Below, piece by piece: positions 16,349 to 25,664 of a stretch of DNA of 64,000 bases. How positions within the stretch are numbered: the first letter of the stretch is position 1; each line of letters opens with the position of its first letter. The notes beneath the pieces were generated by a model that had not been told where the DNA came from, ran no database searches, and saw nothing but the letters and a program-made list of their open reading frames with translations. Source of the stretch: Williamsia sp. 1138. GTDB lineage: Bacteria > Actinomycetota > Actinomycetes > Mycobacteriales > Mycobacteriaceae. The position numbers were made by a program, and so were the translations under genes. Location: NCBI RefSeq assembly GCF_002095435.2, contig NZ_MJEJ02000034.1, positions 55,091 through 119,090 on the forward strand, in the 5' to 3' direction.

Positions 16349-17614
16349 GTGCCAGAACGGCATCGTTTTGCTGATGTCCCGATGAGCCGGCGCGGACTGC
16401 TCGCCGTCGGCGGGGGTGCGGTTGCGGCCGCTTTCCTGGCCGCCTGTTCCACCGGCGGTTCCTCGGTGTCCCCCTCGTCGAGCTCGCGTCCGTCAGTCGG
16501 TGAGGCGGGGCCGCCCGGTGGCGCCGTCAGCTTTGTCCCGGCGCCGGGCACCCAAGCATTTGACCCCCTCGGGGTGGTGACGGTCACCGCCGCCGGGGGG
16601 ACCCTCGTCGAGGTGACGATGACCAATGACACTGGCCGTGTCATTCCTGGAATCTTCACCCCGGACAAGCTGGTGTGGAAGCCCGATACCCCGTTGGGTT
16701 ACGGCAGGACCTACCAGCTGTCGGTCGTCAGCCGTGACGATCAGGGCCGTCAGGGCGAGTTCGCCAGCACGTTCGGGACGGTGACACCGGACAACCTCAC
16801 GACGCCCTCGCTGGTCACGACCGGTGGTGGAGCTCTGTCGGACGGGGCCACCTATGGGGTGGGCGTGGTGGCCGTGGTCAGGTTCGACGAACCCGTCACC
16901 GACCGGGCTGCGGCGCAGCGATCTTTATCGGTCCAGACCGAGCCACCGGTCGAAGGCCAGTGGAGCTGGGTGGACGATCAGAATGTGCACTACCGGCCGC
17001 GCGAGTACTACCCGCCGGGCACCTCCGTGGCGGTACGAGCCGACGTGTACGGGGTGGACCTGGGCGGCGGACTTTACGGGCAGGAGGACGCGGCAGTGTC
17101 CTTCACCATCGGGGCTTCGCACGTGTCTATCGCTGACGACAACACCAAGCAGGTCACGGTGTTCGAGAACGGTGAACTGGTCCGCACGATGCCCACCTCG
17201 ATGGGCCGCGGCGGCACGGAGACGGTCAACGGTCAAACGATTCACTTCTGGACGCAGCGAGGAATTTATACGGTCCTGGACAAGGCGAACCCGGTGATCA
17301 TGGACTCCTCGACCTACGGCCTGCCGGTCAATTCGCGACTGGGATATCGCCAGTCGATCAACTACGCCACCCGGATCAGTAACGACGGGATCTATCTGCA
17401 CCAACTCGAGAGCAGTATCCCTCAGCAGGGCAACACCAATGTCTCGGCGGGATGTCTGAACCTCAATCCTGACAATGCCCAGTGGTTCTACAACTTCTCG
17501 GTACCCGGGGACGTGGTGGAAGTGCGCAATACCGGCGGGGATCCGCTGCAGCAGTGGCAAAACGGTGACTGGAGCGTGCCGTGGGACCTCTGGCTGCAGG
17601 GGAGCGCTCTGTAG
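16349..17614 (+). CDS. L,D-transpeptidase lipoprotein with altered catalytic motif
   Basis: 421 residues from GTG 16349 with GAGGAG nine bases upstream. An Arg-Arg signal (MSRRGLLAVGGGAVAAAFLAAC) ends in a lipobox. Two Ig-like domains (about 55-155 and 160-255) precede the YkuD domain (about 260-400), the layout of LdtMt2. These enzymes make 3-3 cross-links in peptidoglycan. The nucleophile is Cys369 and the upstream His (IYLHQL, 351) is 18 residues before it, as in LdtMt2. The usual Ser-His-Gly-Cys reads Ser-Ala-Gly-Cys, so the His next to the active site is lost. The operator upstream is perfect. Confidence 0.9.
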   Translation: MPERHRFADVPMSRRGLLAVGGGAVAAAFLAACSTGGSSVSPSSSSRPSVGEAGPPGGAVSFVPAPGTQAFDPLGVVTVTAAGGTLVEVTMTNDTGRVIPGIFTPDKLVWKPDTPLGYGRTYQLSVVSRDDQGRQGEFASTFGTVTPDNLTTPSLVTTGGGALSDGATYGVGVVAVVRFDEPVTDRAAAQRSLSVQTEPPVEGQWSWVDDQNVHYRPREYYPPGTSVAVRADVYGVDLGGGLYGQEDAAVSFTIGASHVSIADDNTKQVTVFENGELVRTMPTSMGRGGTETVNGQTIHFWTQRGIYTVLDKANPVIMDSSTYGLPVNSRLGYRQSINYATRISNDGIYLHQLESSIPQQGNTNVSAGCLNLNPDNAQWFYNFSVPGDVVEVRNTGGDPLQQWQNGDWSVPWDLWLQGSAL

Positions 17615-17644
17615 AGTCCTCGGCTGAGATCGACCGTCGGTGCG

Positions 17645-19834
17645 TCACGGTCTGAGCCAGGGGAGTGAGGCGTTCATCTGACGCCACAACTCAGGTGCCA
17701 GGCTCCGCACGAAAGTCGCGCTGAGGTGGTGCCAATCGTTGTAGACCACGGTGTTGCCGATGACAGCGGGACACATGTCTTTGGTGCACAAACCCTCGGA
17801 TAGGTCCAGCGGCAGGATATTCGGGTTGGTGCCCAGGATGGCCAGTGTTGGATTGCTCGGTTCTAGCGCCATGGATCGGGGCGTGCCGCAGTCGTCGGCG
17901 CTGCCACCCTCGGCCAGGCACGAGGGGCTGTCGATGGGGCCGTCGGCGTTGTGTGGCCATACGGTATCGCGCATGCCGAGCACCGGAATGCCGGCTGCGG
18001 CGAATTGGGCGAAGATCGGTAAATAGGTAGGGGGGACCCAGTCGCCAGGGGCATTGTCTCTGGGTCGGGTGGTGTTGGTGAATACCGCATCTGGGCGGTC
18101 CGCAATGATCTGTGGCATGACCCGTTGCACCCAGTCGAAGCAGCCGGGATAGGGAACGCCCCGCTGTTTGGGTACCGGATCGGTCGAGAGGGGGCACCCC
18201 ATTTTGAGGTAGGTCATGACCTTGAAATTGTTCTGTTTTCCGAGCGCATCCAAAGCGGTGATCCAGAACTCGGCGTGCGACCCCCCGGCCAGCGCGATGG
18301 TTCGGGTGGCGGTGGGGTTGCCATAGGTGCCCACGCGCACTTCAGGGTCGGTGAAATCGCTGATATATCCCTCAAACGAGGTGATGGGGAGGTCTTTGCC
18401 CACCTCGAGCGGGGACGGTTGCGGGTCCACGGAGGCCACGGGTGCGCCGTCGAGGAAGGCCCGGGCGCCGGGGTAGACGGTGGGATCGAGGTTGGTGGTG
18501 TCGACGCGGAGGTTGCTGACGTGTCGGTTCCAGGCCTCGATGGCGACGCCGCTGACCAGAACTCCGACGAGTAGGACGGCCGCGGTCATCCGCGCTTGTG
18601 TCATGAGTTGGCGAGGACGCCGCTCTCCAGCGGTGCCGGTGTCGACAGGATGTGCCGATCGCGTCGCGGTCGGGCTCGCGCGTAGGGGTTCTTCGACGAA
18701 CCGGTAGGTCGGCCACGCCAGGGCGATCGACACAGCCAGAACGAGGAGACCGCCGATCGCGCCGGCCTTATCGGTGTTGGCCCAGGATAGGTAGAAGATC
18801 AGCACCGGCCAGTGCCACAGGTACAGCGCGTAGGCAATCGATCCCAGCCACACCGGAATAGCGGTTGCCAGCAGTCGATTCATGCGCGGGGGTGCGTTGG
18901 GGGTGTTCGTGGGCCCCGTGCTTCCGGACAGAATGAGCGCCATCGTGGCCAGGACGGGAACCAGGGCCCACGGGCCGGGGTAACTGCTCAGTCCGTCGAT
19001 CCACCACCCGCTGCTCAGGATCAGCGCCAAGCCCCCGATCGCCAGCGCACTGCGCAACCAGTAGCGTGCGATCGTCGGTGCCCATACCGCCAGGAGGCCA
19101 CCGGCCAGCGGTTCCCAACTCCGGGCGATGGTGTCGTAGTAGTTGAAGGGCTGGTTGACCGACATTCGCATCGTCGCCCAGTACAACGAGATCGCCGCCA
19201 CGCCCACGATCGCGATGCCAGCCACCACGCGAAGAACGACCGGATGAGACAGGGCCGGCAGGACAGTGCGGGCGCCGAGCTTGAGTAGGATGCCGATACC
19301 GAGGGCCGTCACCAAGGTGATGACGAAGAACTGACCCTGCACTGCCATAGACCAGACATGCTGCAACGGGCTGTTGACCGAACTCGCTGCGGTGTAGTCC
19401 TGGGAATTGAAAGCGAGATACCAGTTTTGGTAGTACAGGGCGCTCGCGACGACCTCACGGCCGGTCGCGAGCCATCGCGTTTGGGGCAGCACGAGCACGG
19501 TGCCGATGACCACGGCGATCAGGACGACGGCCAAGGTCGGCACCAGCCGGCGTGCCAGCCTGATCAGCCGGGGAACTGGGGTCGCCGCAGTCCACCACCG
19601 CACCGCAGGGTCCTGGGCGGCGGTGATTTGCCGCAGGAGCGATCCGACGAAGAAGTAGCCCGACAGCACCAGGAATACGTCAACACCGCCGGAGACTCGG
19701 CCGAACCAGATATGAAAGCACGCAACCAGCATGATCGCGACTCCACGCAGGCCGTTGAGATCGAGCCGGTGGGAGTCGGCGGACGTTCGTGTCACGGATG
19801 TGGACCGGCCGGCGTCTAGAACCGGTTGCGCCAC
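17645..19834 (-). CDS. OafA-type acyltransferase with SGNH domain
   Basis: 729 residues. The acyltransferase-3 membrane domain (about 20-400, ten helices) begins [21 protein letters not shown] and contains [14 protein letters not shown], the two conserved stretches of the family. An extracytoplasmic SGNH-like domain (about 490-729) has GGSHAEFW in the nucleophile block and NDWHHLS carrying the Asp-x-x-His. Such proteins O-acetylate or otherwise acylate cell-wall sugars. It is transcribed divergently from ccdA, with the shared operator 19904-19924 only 70 bp from its start. Confidence 0.88.
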   Translation of the reverse strand: MAQPVLDAGRSTSVTRTSADSHRLDLNGLRGVAIMLVACFHIWFGRVSGGVDVFLVLSGYFFVGSLLRQITAAQDPAVRWWTAATPVPRLIRLARRLVPTLAVVLIAVVIGTVLVLPQTRWLATGREVVASALYYQNWYLAFNSQDYTAASSVNSPLQHVWSMAVQGQFFVITLVTALGIGILLKLGARTVLPALSHPVVLRVVAGIAIVGVAAISLYWATMRMSVNQPFNYYDTIARSWEPLAGGLLAVWAPTIARYWLRSALAIGGLALILSSGWWIDGLSSYPGPWALVPVLATMALILSGSTGPTNTPNAPPRMNRLLATAIPVWLGSIAYALYLWHWPVLIFYLSWANTDKAGAIGGLLVLAVSIALAWPTYRFVEEPLRASPTATRSAHPVDTGTAGERRPRQLMTQARMTAAVLLVGVLVSGVAIEAWNRHVSNLRVDTTNLDPTVYPGARAFLDGAPVASVDPQPSPLEVGKDLPITSFEGYISDFTDPEVRVGTYGNPTATRTIALAGGSHAEFWITALDALGKQNNFKVMTYLKMGCPLSTDPVPKQRGVPYPGCFDWVQRVMPQIIADRPDAVFTNTTRPRDNAPGDWVPPTYLPIFAQFAAAGIPVLGMRDTVWPHNADGPIDSPSCLAEGGSADDCGTPRSMALEPSNPTLAILGTNPNILPLDLSEGLCTKDMCPAVIGNTVVYNDWHHLSATFVRSLAPELWRQMNASLPWLRP

Positions 19835-19903
19835 GGGCTTACCTCACTCTCCCATCGAGACGCCCGCACCGGTCGCCAGAGCGGTTTGGGGGAACCGGAT
19901 ACA

Positions 19904-19924
19904 AATACTATTGTGCATAGTAGT
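19904..19924. promoter_or_regulatory. BlaI-type operator between acyltransferase and ccdA
   Basis: AATACTA-N7-TAGTAGT with a perfect right half. It is positioned between divergent genes, 13-19 bp from the ccdA start codons and 70 bp from the acyltransferase start, so one site could control both. Confidence 0.75.
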
Positions 19925-19942
19925 TACAGTGGCGGGGTGGTG

Positions 19943-20725
19943 ATGGCGTCGGTGGGGGAGCAGTTCTCCTCGATGGTGGCCGGTGGGCCTCTCATCCTCG
20001 CCATCGGGGCGTGCGCGGTGGCAGGGCTGGTCTCGTTCGCGTCGCCATGCGTGATTCCGCTCGTACCCGGATATCTGTCCTATCTTGCGGGTCTGTCCGG
20101 GGTCGAGGCAGTGGCCGACACCGCCGCGGCTGCGCGGGCACGGTGGCGGGTTTCCGGCGCGGCATTGCTGTTCGTTCTGGGCTTCACGGTCGTGTTCGTG
20201 CTCGCGACGGCCACGGTCTTCGGGGTGACCTCTGCGCTGACGATCAACCGAGACATACTGCAGCGCATCGGTGGAGTGATCACCATCGTGATGGGTTTGG
20301 TGTTCCTCGGTGCGTTCCCGGCGCTGCAACGCGACGTGCGGTTCCATCCCCGGCGGGTCTCGGGCCTGATCGGGGCACCGTTGCTGGGCGCTGTCTTTGC
20401 GTTGGGGTGGACGCCGTGTCTGGGCCCGACACTGGCCACGATCATTGCCACCGCCAGCGGCACCCAAGACACCACCGCGGCGCGCGGGGTGATCCTGATC
20501 GTCTCGTACTGTCTGGGTCTGGGACTTCCGTTTGTGTTGTTGGCGTTCGGGTCTGGGTGGGCGATGCGCGGGGTCGGGGTGCTGCGACGTAACTCGCGGC
20601 GCATCCAGATAGTAGGCGGAGTCTTGATGATCGTCATCGGCATCGCTCTGATCACCGGTGTCTGGGACTACTTCGTGGTGTGGATACGGGACATGTTCGT
20701 CACCAACACCACCCTGCCCATCTGA
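19943..20725 (+). CDS. ccdA: Cytochrome c biogenesis / thiol transport protein CcdA
   Basis: About 260 residues with six membrane helices. The reactive Cys pair sits in [20 protein letters not shown] (helix 1) and [14 protein letters not shown] (helix 4), as in CcdA, which passes electrons from cytoplasmic thioredoxin to exported thiol proteins such as ResA. Start candidates GTG 19937, GTG 19940 and ATG 19943 follow directly on the operator; no ribosome-binding site is seen, so leaderless or near-leaderless translation is likely. It pairs functionally with the ResA- and ResB-type genes nearby. Confidence 0.92.
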   Translation: MASVGEQFSSMVAGGPLILAIGACAVAGLVSFASPCVIPLVPGYLSYLAGLSGVEAVADTAAAARARWRVSGAALLFVLGFTVVFVLATATVFGVTSALTINRDILQRIGGVITIVMGLVFLGAFPALQRDVRFHPRRVSGLIGAPLLGAVFALGWTPCLGPTLATIIATASGTQDTTAARGVILIVSYCLGLGLPFVLLAFGSGWAMRGVGVLRRNSRRIQIVGGVLMIVIGIALITGVWDYFVVWIRDMFVTNTTLPI

Positions 20726-20770
20726 CCAGCATGGCGCCGGGGGGGTGAACTCGCATCCGTGAACGGTCCA

Positions 20771-21385
20771 TCACAGCAGAGTTGACCAGTACCACCAGAA
20801 GCGCTGAGTGATCAGTGCAATCACTGCGAGCACCCACAGCACCGGTACGAGGGAGTGCACGGTCACGACGACGTCGAGACCGCGGCGGGCTCGTCCAGGC
20901 GGGCAGTAGTGGTCGGCGTTGCGCACGCTGACGTACCAAAAAGCAACTACGACAACGACCCATACGGCCATGCAGTAGGGGCATAGGGCATCGATGCGAT
21001 ACAGGCTCTGAAAGATCAGCCAGTGCACGAACACCACCGCTGCAGTCAATCCGGCCTGAAGGCCGGCCATCACCCACCAGGCTGGGCGGCGACCCATCAT
21101 GACAGCGACAGCGAGCAGCGCTGCAAAGCCCGCGATACCGAGCAGCGAGTTGGGAAACCCGAACGCCGAGGCTTGCGGGGTGTCCATCACCGAGCCGCAG
21201 TTGACGATGGGGTTGATGCTGCAGGTTGGTGTGTAGCTGGGATTGGTGGCCAGTTCAAACTTTTCGACCGTCAGCGTGAAGGCTGCGAGGAGTCCGACAG
21301 CTCCGCTGACGACGAGGATCCAGGGAAGCAACCGCCCGAACAGCACCGACCGCGGGGGTGAGTGTGGTGGGGTTGCGCTCGTCAC
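20771..21385 (-). CDS. Vitamin K epoxide reductase (VKOR) homologue
   Basis: A 204-residue, five-helix protein. It shows the VKOR signature: NPIVNCGSVMDTPQASAFGFPNS with its loop Cys and Ser, and the quinone-linked pair CPYC (about 138-141) at the start of a helix. In mycobacteria VKOR re-oxidises DsbA, driving disulfide formation outside the membrane. It overlaps the upstream dsbA-like gene by four bases, so the pair is co-translated. Confidence 0.92.
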   Translation of the reverse strand: MTSATPPHSPPRSVLFGRLLPWILVVSGAVGLLAAFTLTVEKFELATNPSYTPTCSINPIVNCGSVMDTPQASAFGFPNSLLGIAGFAALLAVAVMMGRRPAWWVMAGLQAGLTAAVVFVHWLIFQSLYRIDALCPYCMAVWVVVVVAFWYVSVRNADHYCPPGRARRGLDVVVTVHSLVPVLWVLAVIALITQRFWWYWSTLL

Positions 21386-22023
21386 TGCGCCATCGCGGAG
21401 TTAAGAGCGGCGCTCAACTCCTCGTAACTGCCGGGCTCGACCGGCGTGTGATTGATGTAGAGCGTGGGTGTGGCGCTCACGCCCCGAGCTTTGCCGTCGG
21501 CGATGTCGCGGTCGATGAGTTCGCGGGTGGCCTTGGAGTTGTAGTCCACTGCGTACTGCTCCATGTTCAGACCGAGTTCTTGGGCGTAGGTGGAGAACAG
21601 GTCATCGAGTGGCTCCTGCTGCTCACCCCACTGCTGCTGAGTCTCGAACAATTTTTTGTACATTGCCTCGAAACGACCTTGCTGCGCCGCCGCCGCGGCC
21701 GCCCGGGCGGCGCGGTCGCCGTTGACATGACCCGGCAGCGGGAAGTAGCGGACGACGAAGGTGACCTGGTCGCCGTAAGTCTGTCGCAGCCGCTCGACGG
21801 TCGGATACATCGCCCCGCACGCCTCGCATTCGAAATCCAAGAACTCCACGAACGTCGCCCTCGAGTCAGCGGGCGCCGAGAGCCGTTGGGAATCGGCCCG
21901 TACCGGCGCCGCGCCCTGCTCTGCTTCGCTGCTTCCGCCGGCCCGTGCCACCACGAACACCACCGTCAACGCCAGGCAGAAGACGAACACCACCGCGAGT
22001 GAGATCTTGATGTTGCGGCTCAT
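21382..22023 (-). CDS. DsbA-like disulfide oxidoreductase, membrane-anchored
   Basis: 213 residues with an N-terminal signal anchor (about 6-27) and a thioredoxin fold with insertion. The active site is ECEAC (FLDFECEACGAMYP), and the cis-Pro loop is SATPTLYIN. It should introduce disulfide bonds into exported proteins and be re-oxidised by the VKOR encoded directly downstream. The start is 66 bp from the perfect operator at 22089-22109, which it shares with the divergent ctaG. Confidence 0.9.
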   Translation of the reverse strand: MSRNIKISLAVVFVFCLALTVVFVVARAGGSSEAEQGAAPVRADSQRLSAPADSRATFVEFLDFECEACGAMYPTVERLRQTYGDQVTFVVRYFPLPGHVNGDRAARAAAAAAQQGRFEAMYKKLFETQQQWGEQQEPLDDLFSTYAQELGLNMEQYAVDYNSKATRELIDRDIADGKARGVSATPTLYINHTPVEPGSYEELSAALNSAMAQ

Positions 22024-22088
22024 CTGCTGACGCTCTCGGCCGAAACCTGGGGGGTCTGAACTGGCACGCTACTCACTCCTGTCGACGT

Positions 22089-22109
22089 ACTACTAAGATG
22101 CCTAGTAGT
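22089..22109. promoter_or_regulatory. BlaI-type operator between dsbA-VKOR and ctaG
   Basis: Perfect ACTACTA-N7-TAGTAGT. It is 66 bp upstream of the dsbA-like start on one side and 64 bp upstream of the chosen ctaG start on the other, so it can control both operons. Confidence 0.82.
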
Positions 22110-22172
22110 TTACGTGGGTCCTGTCCCTGCCCGGTACCGCCGGGGTGCCGGGCGAGGGGACAACAGAGTCGG

Positions 22173-23123
22173 GTGAGGACGGTGACTGCGGTGCTCGAGG
22201 TTCCTGATGCTCCGCCGACCATCCTGGGCATGATGAGGTGGGATCTGCCGCCGATCCCGCTGCTGGCCACCCTCGGAATCGTCCTCGCAGCGATCTACTG
22301 TCTCGGGTTGGCGCGGCTTCGTCATCTGGGCCGGCCGTGGCCGTGGTACCGCTCGCTGAGCTTTCTCGCTGGCTGCCTGATCCTGTCGGCCGTGACCGGA
22401 TTGGCCATCGAGGGATACGGGGTCGGGCTGTTCAGTGCTTTCATGTTTCAGCACATGACACTGTCGACGCTGGTTCCACCACTGCTGGTCATGGGTTCCC
22501 CGGGGCTGCTCCTGTTCGCGGCCGTTCCCGACGAGGGCAGAGGCCGCCGGGTACGCCGGGCGACGCTGCGCCTGGCACGCTCGCGGGCCAGCAGAATTGC
22601 CTTGCACCCAGGGTTCGCGATCCCGGTGTTTTTGTTCAGCTTCTACGGGCTGTACTTCTCGTCGATCTTCGACACACTCAACGACAGTTGGCTGGGCCAC
22701 ACGGGGATGGAAGTGTTCTTCCTGGTCAGCGGATTGCTGTTCATCATCCCGATTCTCTCGATCGGGCCCTTGCCGATGCGCCAGTCCAATCTGGGCCGGC
22801 TCCTCGACATCTTTCTTGAGATGCCGCTGCACGTGTTCTTCGGAGTCGTTTTCATGATGGCTCCGACCGTGCTGGTCGCCAGCTTCGCGGACCCGCCGCC
22901 GCAGTGGGGCATCAACCCGGTCGATGATCAAGCGGTCGCCGGCGCCCTGGCCTGGTCCTACGGGGAGCCAGTGGCCCTGCTGATCGTGTTGATCTTCGCC
23001 TCACGGTGGCGCCGCGACGAGGAGAAATCGGTGACCTCACCCAACGACTACGACGAGGCAAAAGACGCCGAGAAACTCGAGGCCTACAACGACTTTCTCC
23101 GCACCCTCGGATCTGGCCGATGA
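22173..23123 (+). CDS. ctaG: CtaG-type cytochrome oxidase assembly membrane protein
   Basis: About 316 residues from GTG 22173, with AGGGGA upstream; the longer frame from 22098 would begin inside the operator. Seven helices, with conserved MFQHMTLSTLVPPLLVMGSPG, the late EMPLHVFFGVVFM and the ending LEAYNDFLRTL, match the actinobacterial CtaG/caa3 assembly family, which delivers copper to cytochrome oxidase. The same family forms the C-terminal half of the CopD fusion at 38529. Its stop overlaps the next ATG (ATGA). Confidence 0.85.
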   Translation: MRTVTAVLEVPDAPPTILGMMRWDLPPIPLLATLGIVLAAIYCLGLARLRHLGRPWPWYRSLSFLAGCLILSAVTGLAIEGYGVGLFSAFMFQHMTLSTLVPPLLVMGSPGLLLFAAVPDEGRGRRVRRATLRLARSRASRIALHPGFAIPVFLFSFYGLYFSSIFDTLNDSWLGHTGMEVFFLVSGLLFIIPILSIGPLPMRQSNLGRLLDIFLEMPLHVFFGVVFMMAPTVLVASFADPPPQWGINPVDDQAVAGALAWSYGEPVALLIVLIFASRWRRDEEKSVTSPNDYDEAKDAEKLEAYNDFLRTLGSGR

Positions 23124-23794
23124 GGCTTTCGCTCTCCATCACGGCAGTGGCTGGATCGATCACACCGACGGCCCACGTTGCCTGCGGTCGCCGGCGACAG
23201 CGACGGGACAACAGGTTGAGAAGGCTTCCTGCTGTGGTGATGGTGATCTGTGCCCTCGTGCTGGTGGGCTGTGGTACCGGGGACGACGCAGTGCGCCAGG
23301 GTGATTCGTTCGAGTTCGTCTCACCCGGCGGCCAGACTGCCATCTTCTATGATCCGCCGGACTCGCGCGGTCAGGTCGGCGAGCTCATGGGCCCGGACCT
23401 GCTCGACGACACCGCCACGATCAGGCTGTCCGATTTCGCCGGCCAGGTGGTGGTGATCAATGTCTGGGGGTCCTGGTGCGGGCCATGCCGCGGCGAGGCC
23501 CCGGCCTTGGAACAAGTGTATGAGCAGACCAAAGACTCAGGAGTAGCGTTCTTGGGCATCGACTTTCGCGACCGCAAGCAATCCGGCCGGGATTTTGTCA
23601 CCGACCGCGGCGTGACCTACCCGTCGATCTACGACTACGACGGACGGACGCTGGCCACCCTGACCACACCGACCTCGGTGGTACCCACCACGGTGGTCCT
23701 CGACCGGCGCCACCGCGCCGCGGCTGTCTACCTGCGCGCGATCACCGCCGACGAGCTGCGCCAGAGGGTCGAGCGCATCGCCGCCGAACCCTGA
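23120..23794 (+). CDS. ResA/TlpA-type thioredoxin lipoprotein
   Basis: 224 residues from ATG 23120, which overlaps the ctaG stop (ATGA). A signal with lipobox (ALVLVGC, Cys about 51) puts it outside, lipid-anchored. The thioredoxin domain has the ResA/TlpA active site WGSWCGPCRGEAPAL and the cis-Pro loop TSVVPTTVVLD. Such proteins reduce the apo-cytochrome c haem site, using electrons from CcdA. Expressed with ctaG, which ties it to oxidase assembly. The chosen start follows from the overlap. Confidence 0.88.
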   Translation: MRLSLSITAVAGSITPTAHVACGRRRQRRDNRLRRLPAVVMVICALVLVGCGTGDDAVRQGDSFEFVSPGGQTAIFYDPPDSRGQVGELMGPDLLDDTATIRLSDFAGQVVVINVWGSWCGPCRGEAPALEQVYEQTKDSGVAFLGIDFRDRKQSGRDFVTDRGVTYPSIYDYDGRTLATLTTPTSVVPTTVVLDRRHRAAAVYLRAITADELRQRVERIAAEP

Positions 23795-23878
23795 CGGTCC
23801 GCCGGGCACGAGATGACGACCCGACAACGACCACTTCCTTTCCGCCCCATGACTTCCCGTTCAACCGATAGGGCCACC

Positions 23879-24184
23879 ATGACCACTGACACCAGCGACA
23901 CCGACAAAAACTGGAGCAACCCCCGGGCCGTCCGCGCCGGAGCGATCTACCTGGGAGCGTTCGTCCTGGTGGGTATCGCCTTCTTGGTGGCCTACCGGCA
24001 AACCGACTCCCGATTCTGGGGATTCTGTGCGCCGGCTGTCTTCATGCTCGGCGGGCTCGGCGCGTTCGTCCACACCTATCGCACCTGGCAGCGCGGCGGT
24101 CTGTGGCCACTGTGGCAAGGCGTCGGCTGGGCGCTGCTCATGTGCATGCTGATCACCCTGGGTCTGCCCGTCCGCGACCTGTGA
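23879..24184 (+). CDS. Small membrane protein, unknown
   Basis: 101 residues from ATG 23879 (AGGG five bases upstream); ATG 23813 would add 22 polar residues. Three hydrophobic segments (about 17-38, 47-67, 79-96) with few charges. It continues the ctaG-resA operon. The family is not recognised; a role in oxidase or cytochrome c assembly is possible from context only. Confidence 0.6.
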   Translation: MTTDTSDTDKNWSNPRAVRAGAIYLGAFVLVGIAFLVAYRQTDSRFWGFCAPAVFMLGGLGAFVHTYRTWQRGGLWPLWQGVGWALLMCMLITLGLPVRDL

Positions 24185-24221
24185 CACCAGTACAACTATC
24201 GACAATAGGAGCCTTTACCCG

Positions 24222-24494
24222 ATGAGCGAATCCGCCACTCGTCGACTGATCCGCGACGTGCTGATCCTCAACGGCGCCCGGATGGCCACGGTTTTTCTGA
24301 CAGTGATCGCAGTCTATTTCGGTGCCCGGGCACTGAATCTGAACCTGTCCGTTCTCGTCGCCATGGCGGGCGGACTCGTTGTCGCACTGGCTGCTTCGGC
24401 AACCATTCTGCGTCCCCTGCGCGTGCGGGTCAACGAGGGCATCGCCGCCGTGGACGCCCAACGCACCGAGCGACGCACCGCCAAAGAGCAGTAA
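24222..24494 (+). CDS. Small DUF4229-like membrane protein
   Basis: 90 residues with two hydrophobic helices (about 18-38 and 42-63) and a basic tail (RRTAKEQ). Size and two-helix/basic-tail form recall DUF4229 proteins of actinobacteria, but this is appearance only. AGGAGC precedes the ATG. It is the last gene of the ctaG operon and converges on the CDF gene. Confidence 0.6.
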   Translation: MSESATRRLIRDVLILNGARMATVFLTVIAVYFGARALNLNLSVLVAMAGGLVVALAASATILRPLRVRVNEGIAAVDAQRTERRTAKEQ

Positions 24495-24518
24495 CGCACT
24501 GAGGTCATGCCGCGGGGG

Positions 24519-25454
24519 TCACCACGTCAGTTCATGACACCCCGACCCCGATACCGGCTCTATCTGCACGGTCGCGTGCTCGAGGTGGTGCTTGTCAGCG
24601 AGCAGCTGCTGGGCCGCGAGCAGCACCGCGGAATGATCAGCCGCCGGGGCAGCCACAACATGGGCTGAGGCCACCTCCATCCCCGACGTCAAGGTCCATA
24701 CATGCAGATCATGCACCTGCACAACGCCGTCGAGGCGCACCAGATCTGCCCGCACCTGATCAACGTCCACGCCCGAGGGTGCGTGCTGGAACAGGATCCG
24801 CAACGCCCCCCGTGCCAAGGAGTAGGCGCGCGGCAACACAAACAAGCCGATCCCGACACCGATGAGGGGGTCGGCATACCGCCATCCGAACAGCAACGTC
24901 ACCAGTCCGCTGATCAGCACGCCCACCGAACCGATCATGTCGGCCATCACCTCGAGGTACGCACCTCGAATATTGATGCTCTCCTTGGCACCTGACTGCA
25001 ACAACAGGAACGCGATGATGTTCATCGCCAAACCGACAATGGCCACCAGCACCACAGGAAGGCCAGGCACCTCCGGCGGATCGGAGAGTCGCTGCGCAGC
25101 CTCGTACAGAATCCAGCCGGCGGCCACGAACAGCAACGCAGCATTGAACAGTGCGGCAAAGACTTCGGCGCGGTACAGACCGAAGGTCTGATCGGTGCGT
25201 GTCGTGCCACGTTTGGCCACCAACACCGCGGCCAAGGCCATGAACACGCCGAGCACATCGGTGAACACGTGCGCCGAATCAGACAGCAGCGCCAACGATG
25301 ACGTCGCGAAGCCGACGATGACCTGCGTCACCAGCGTGATCAGCCCCAGGCCCAACGCCATCGCCAGACGCCGCACATGTCGCCCCGACGCGCTGGCAGC
25401 CTCGCCAGGGGACAGTGCAGCGTGAGTGTGATCGTGGCCGTGCCCCATAGTCAT
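24519..25454 (-). CDS. CDF-family cation efflux protein (CzcD/ZitB type)
   Basis: 311 residues. A His-rich N-terminus (MGHGHDHTHAA) precedes six helices; SDSAHVFTDVLG in helix 2 and VMADMIGSVGVL in helix 5 hold the metal-site HD-type residues. The cytoplasmic domain (about 215-311) is normal. Such proteins export Zn(II), Cd(II) or Co(II) by proton exchange. A BlaI-type dyad lies at 25526-25546, 72 bp upstream, and ATATGCGCAT at 25480-25489 is a further AT-rich dyad in the promoter that could bind another metal sensor. Confidence 0.92.
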   Translation of the reverse strand: MTMGHGHDHTHAALSPGEAASASGRHVRRLAMALGLGLITLVTQVIVGFATSSLALLSDSAHVFTDVLGVFMALAAVLVAKRGTTRTDQTFGLYRAEVFAALFNAALLFVAAGWILYEAAQRLSDPPEVPGLPVVLVAIVGLAMNIIAFLLLQSGAKESINIRGAYLEVMADMIGSVGVLISGLVTLLFGWRYADPLIGVGIGLFVLPRAYSLARGALRILFQHAPSGVDVDQVRADLVRLDGVVQVHDLHVWTLTSGMEVASAHVVAAPAADHSAVLLAAQQLLADKHHLEHATVQIEPVSGSGCHELTW

Positions 25455-25525
25455 CTCTCCTCAACCCGTACACATAGTGATATGCGCATGTATGCAAGTA
25501 TGAACGAGGCCGTGCCCAGGGGCAA

Positions 25526-25546
25526 GCTACTATCTCAGATAGTAGT
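25526..25546. promoter_or_regulatory. BlaI-type operator on the CDF side of the divergent promoter
   Basis: GCTACTA-N7-TAGTAGT, six of seven and seven of seven matches. Pairs with a second dyad 57 bp away; this one lies nearer the CDF gene. Confidence 0.75.
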
Positions 25547-25600
25547 TACTCGCGGCCGCTCCTTCTTGCAGACTCGGCCCAGCGTCCGGACTAGTGCATG

Positions 25601-25625
25601 CAACTACTATGATGCATAGTAGTTG
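25601..25625. promoter_or_regulatory. BlaI-type operator on the ctaD side, extended perfect dyad
   Basis: Arms CAACTACTAT and ATAGTAGTTG match perfectly over 10 bp around gatgc. This is the longest dyad of the set and contains the 21-bp core at 25603-25623. It lies 40 bp before the ctaD ATG. Confidence 0.85.
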
Positions 25626-25664
25626 GATGTATTCGTGTGATCGCCGGATGAGTTGGGTGGATAT

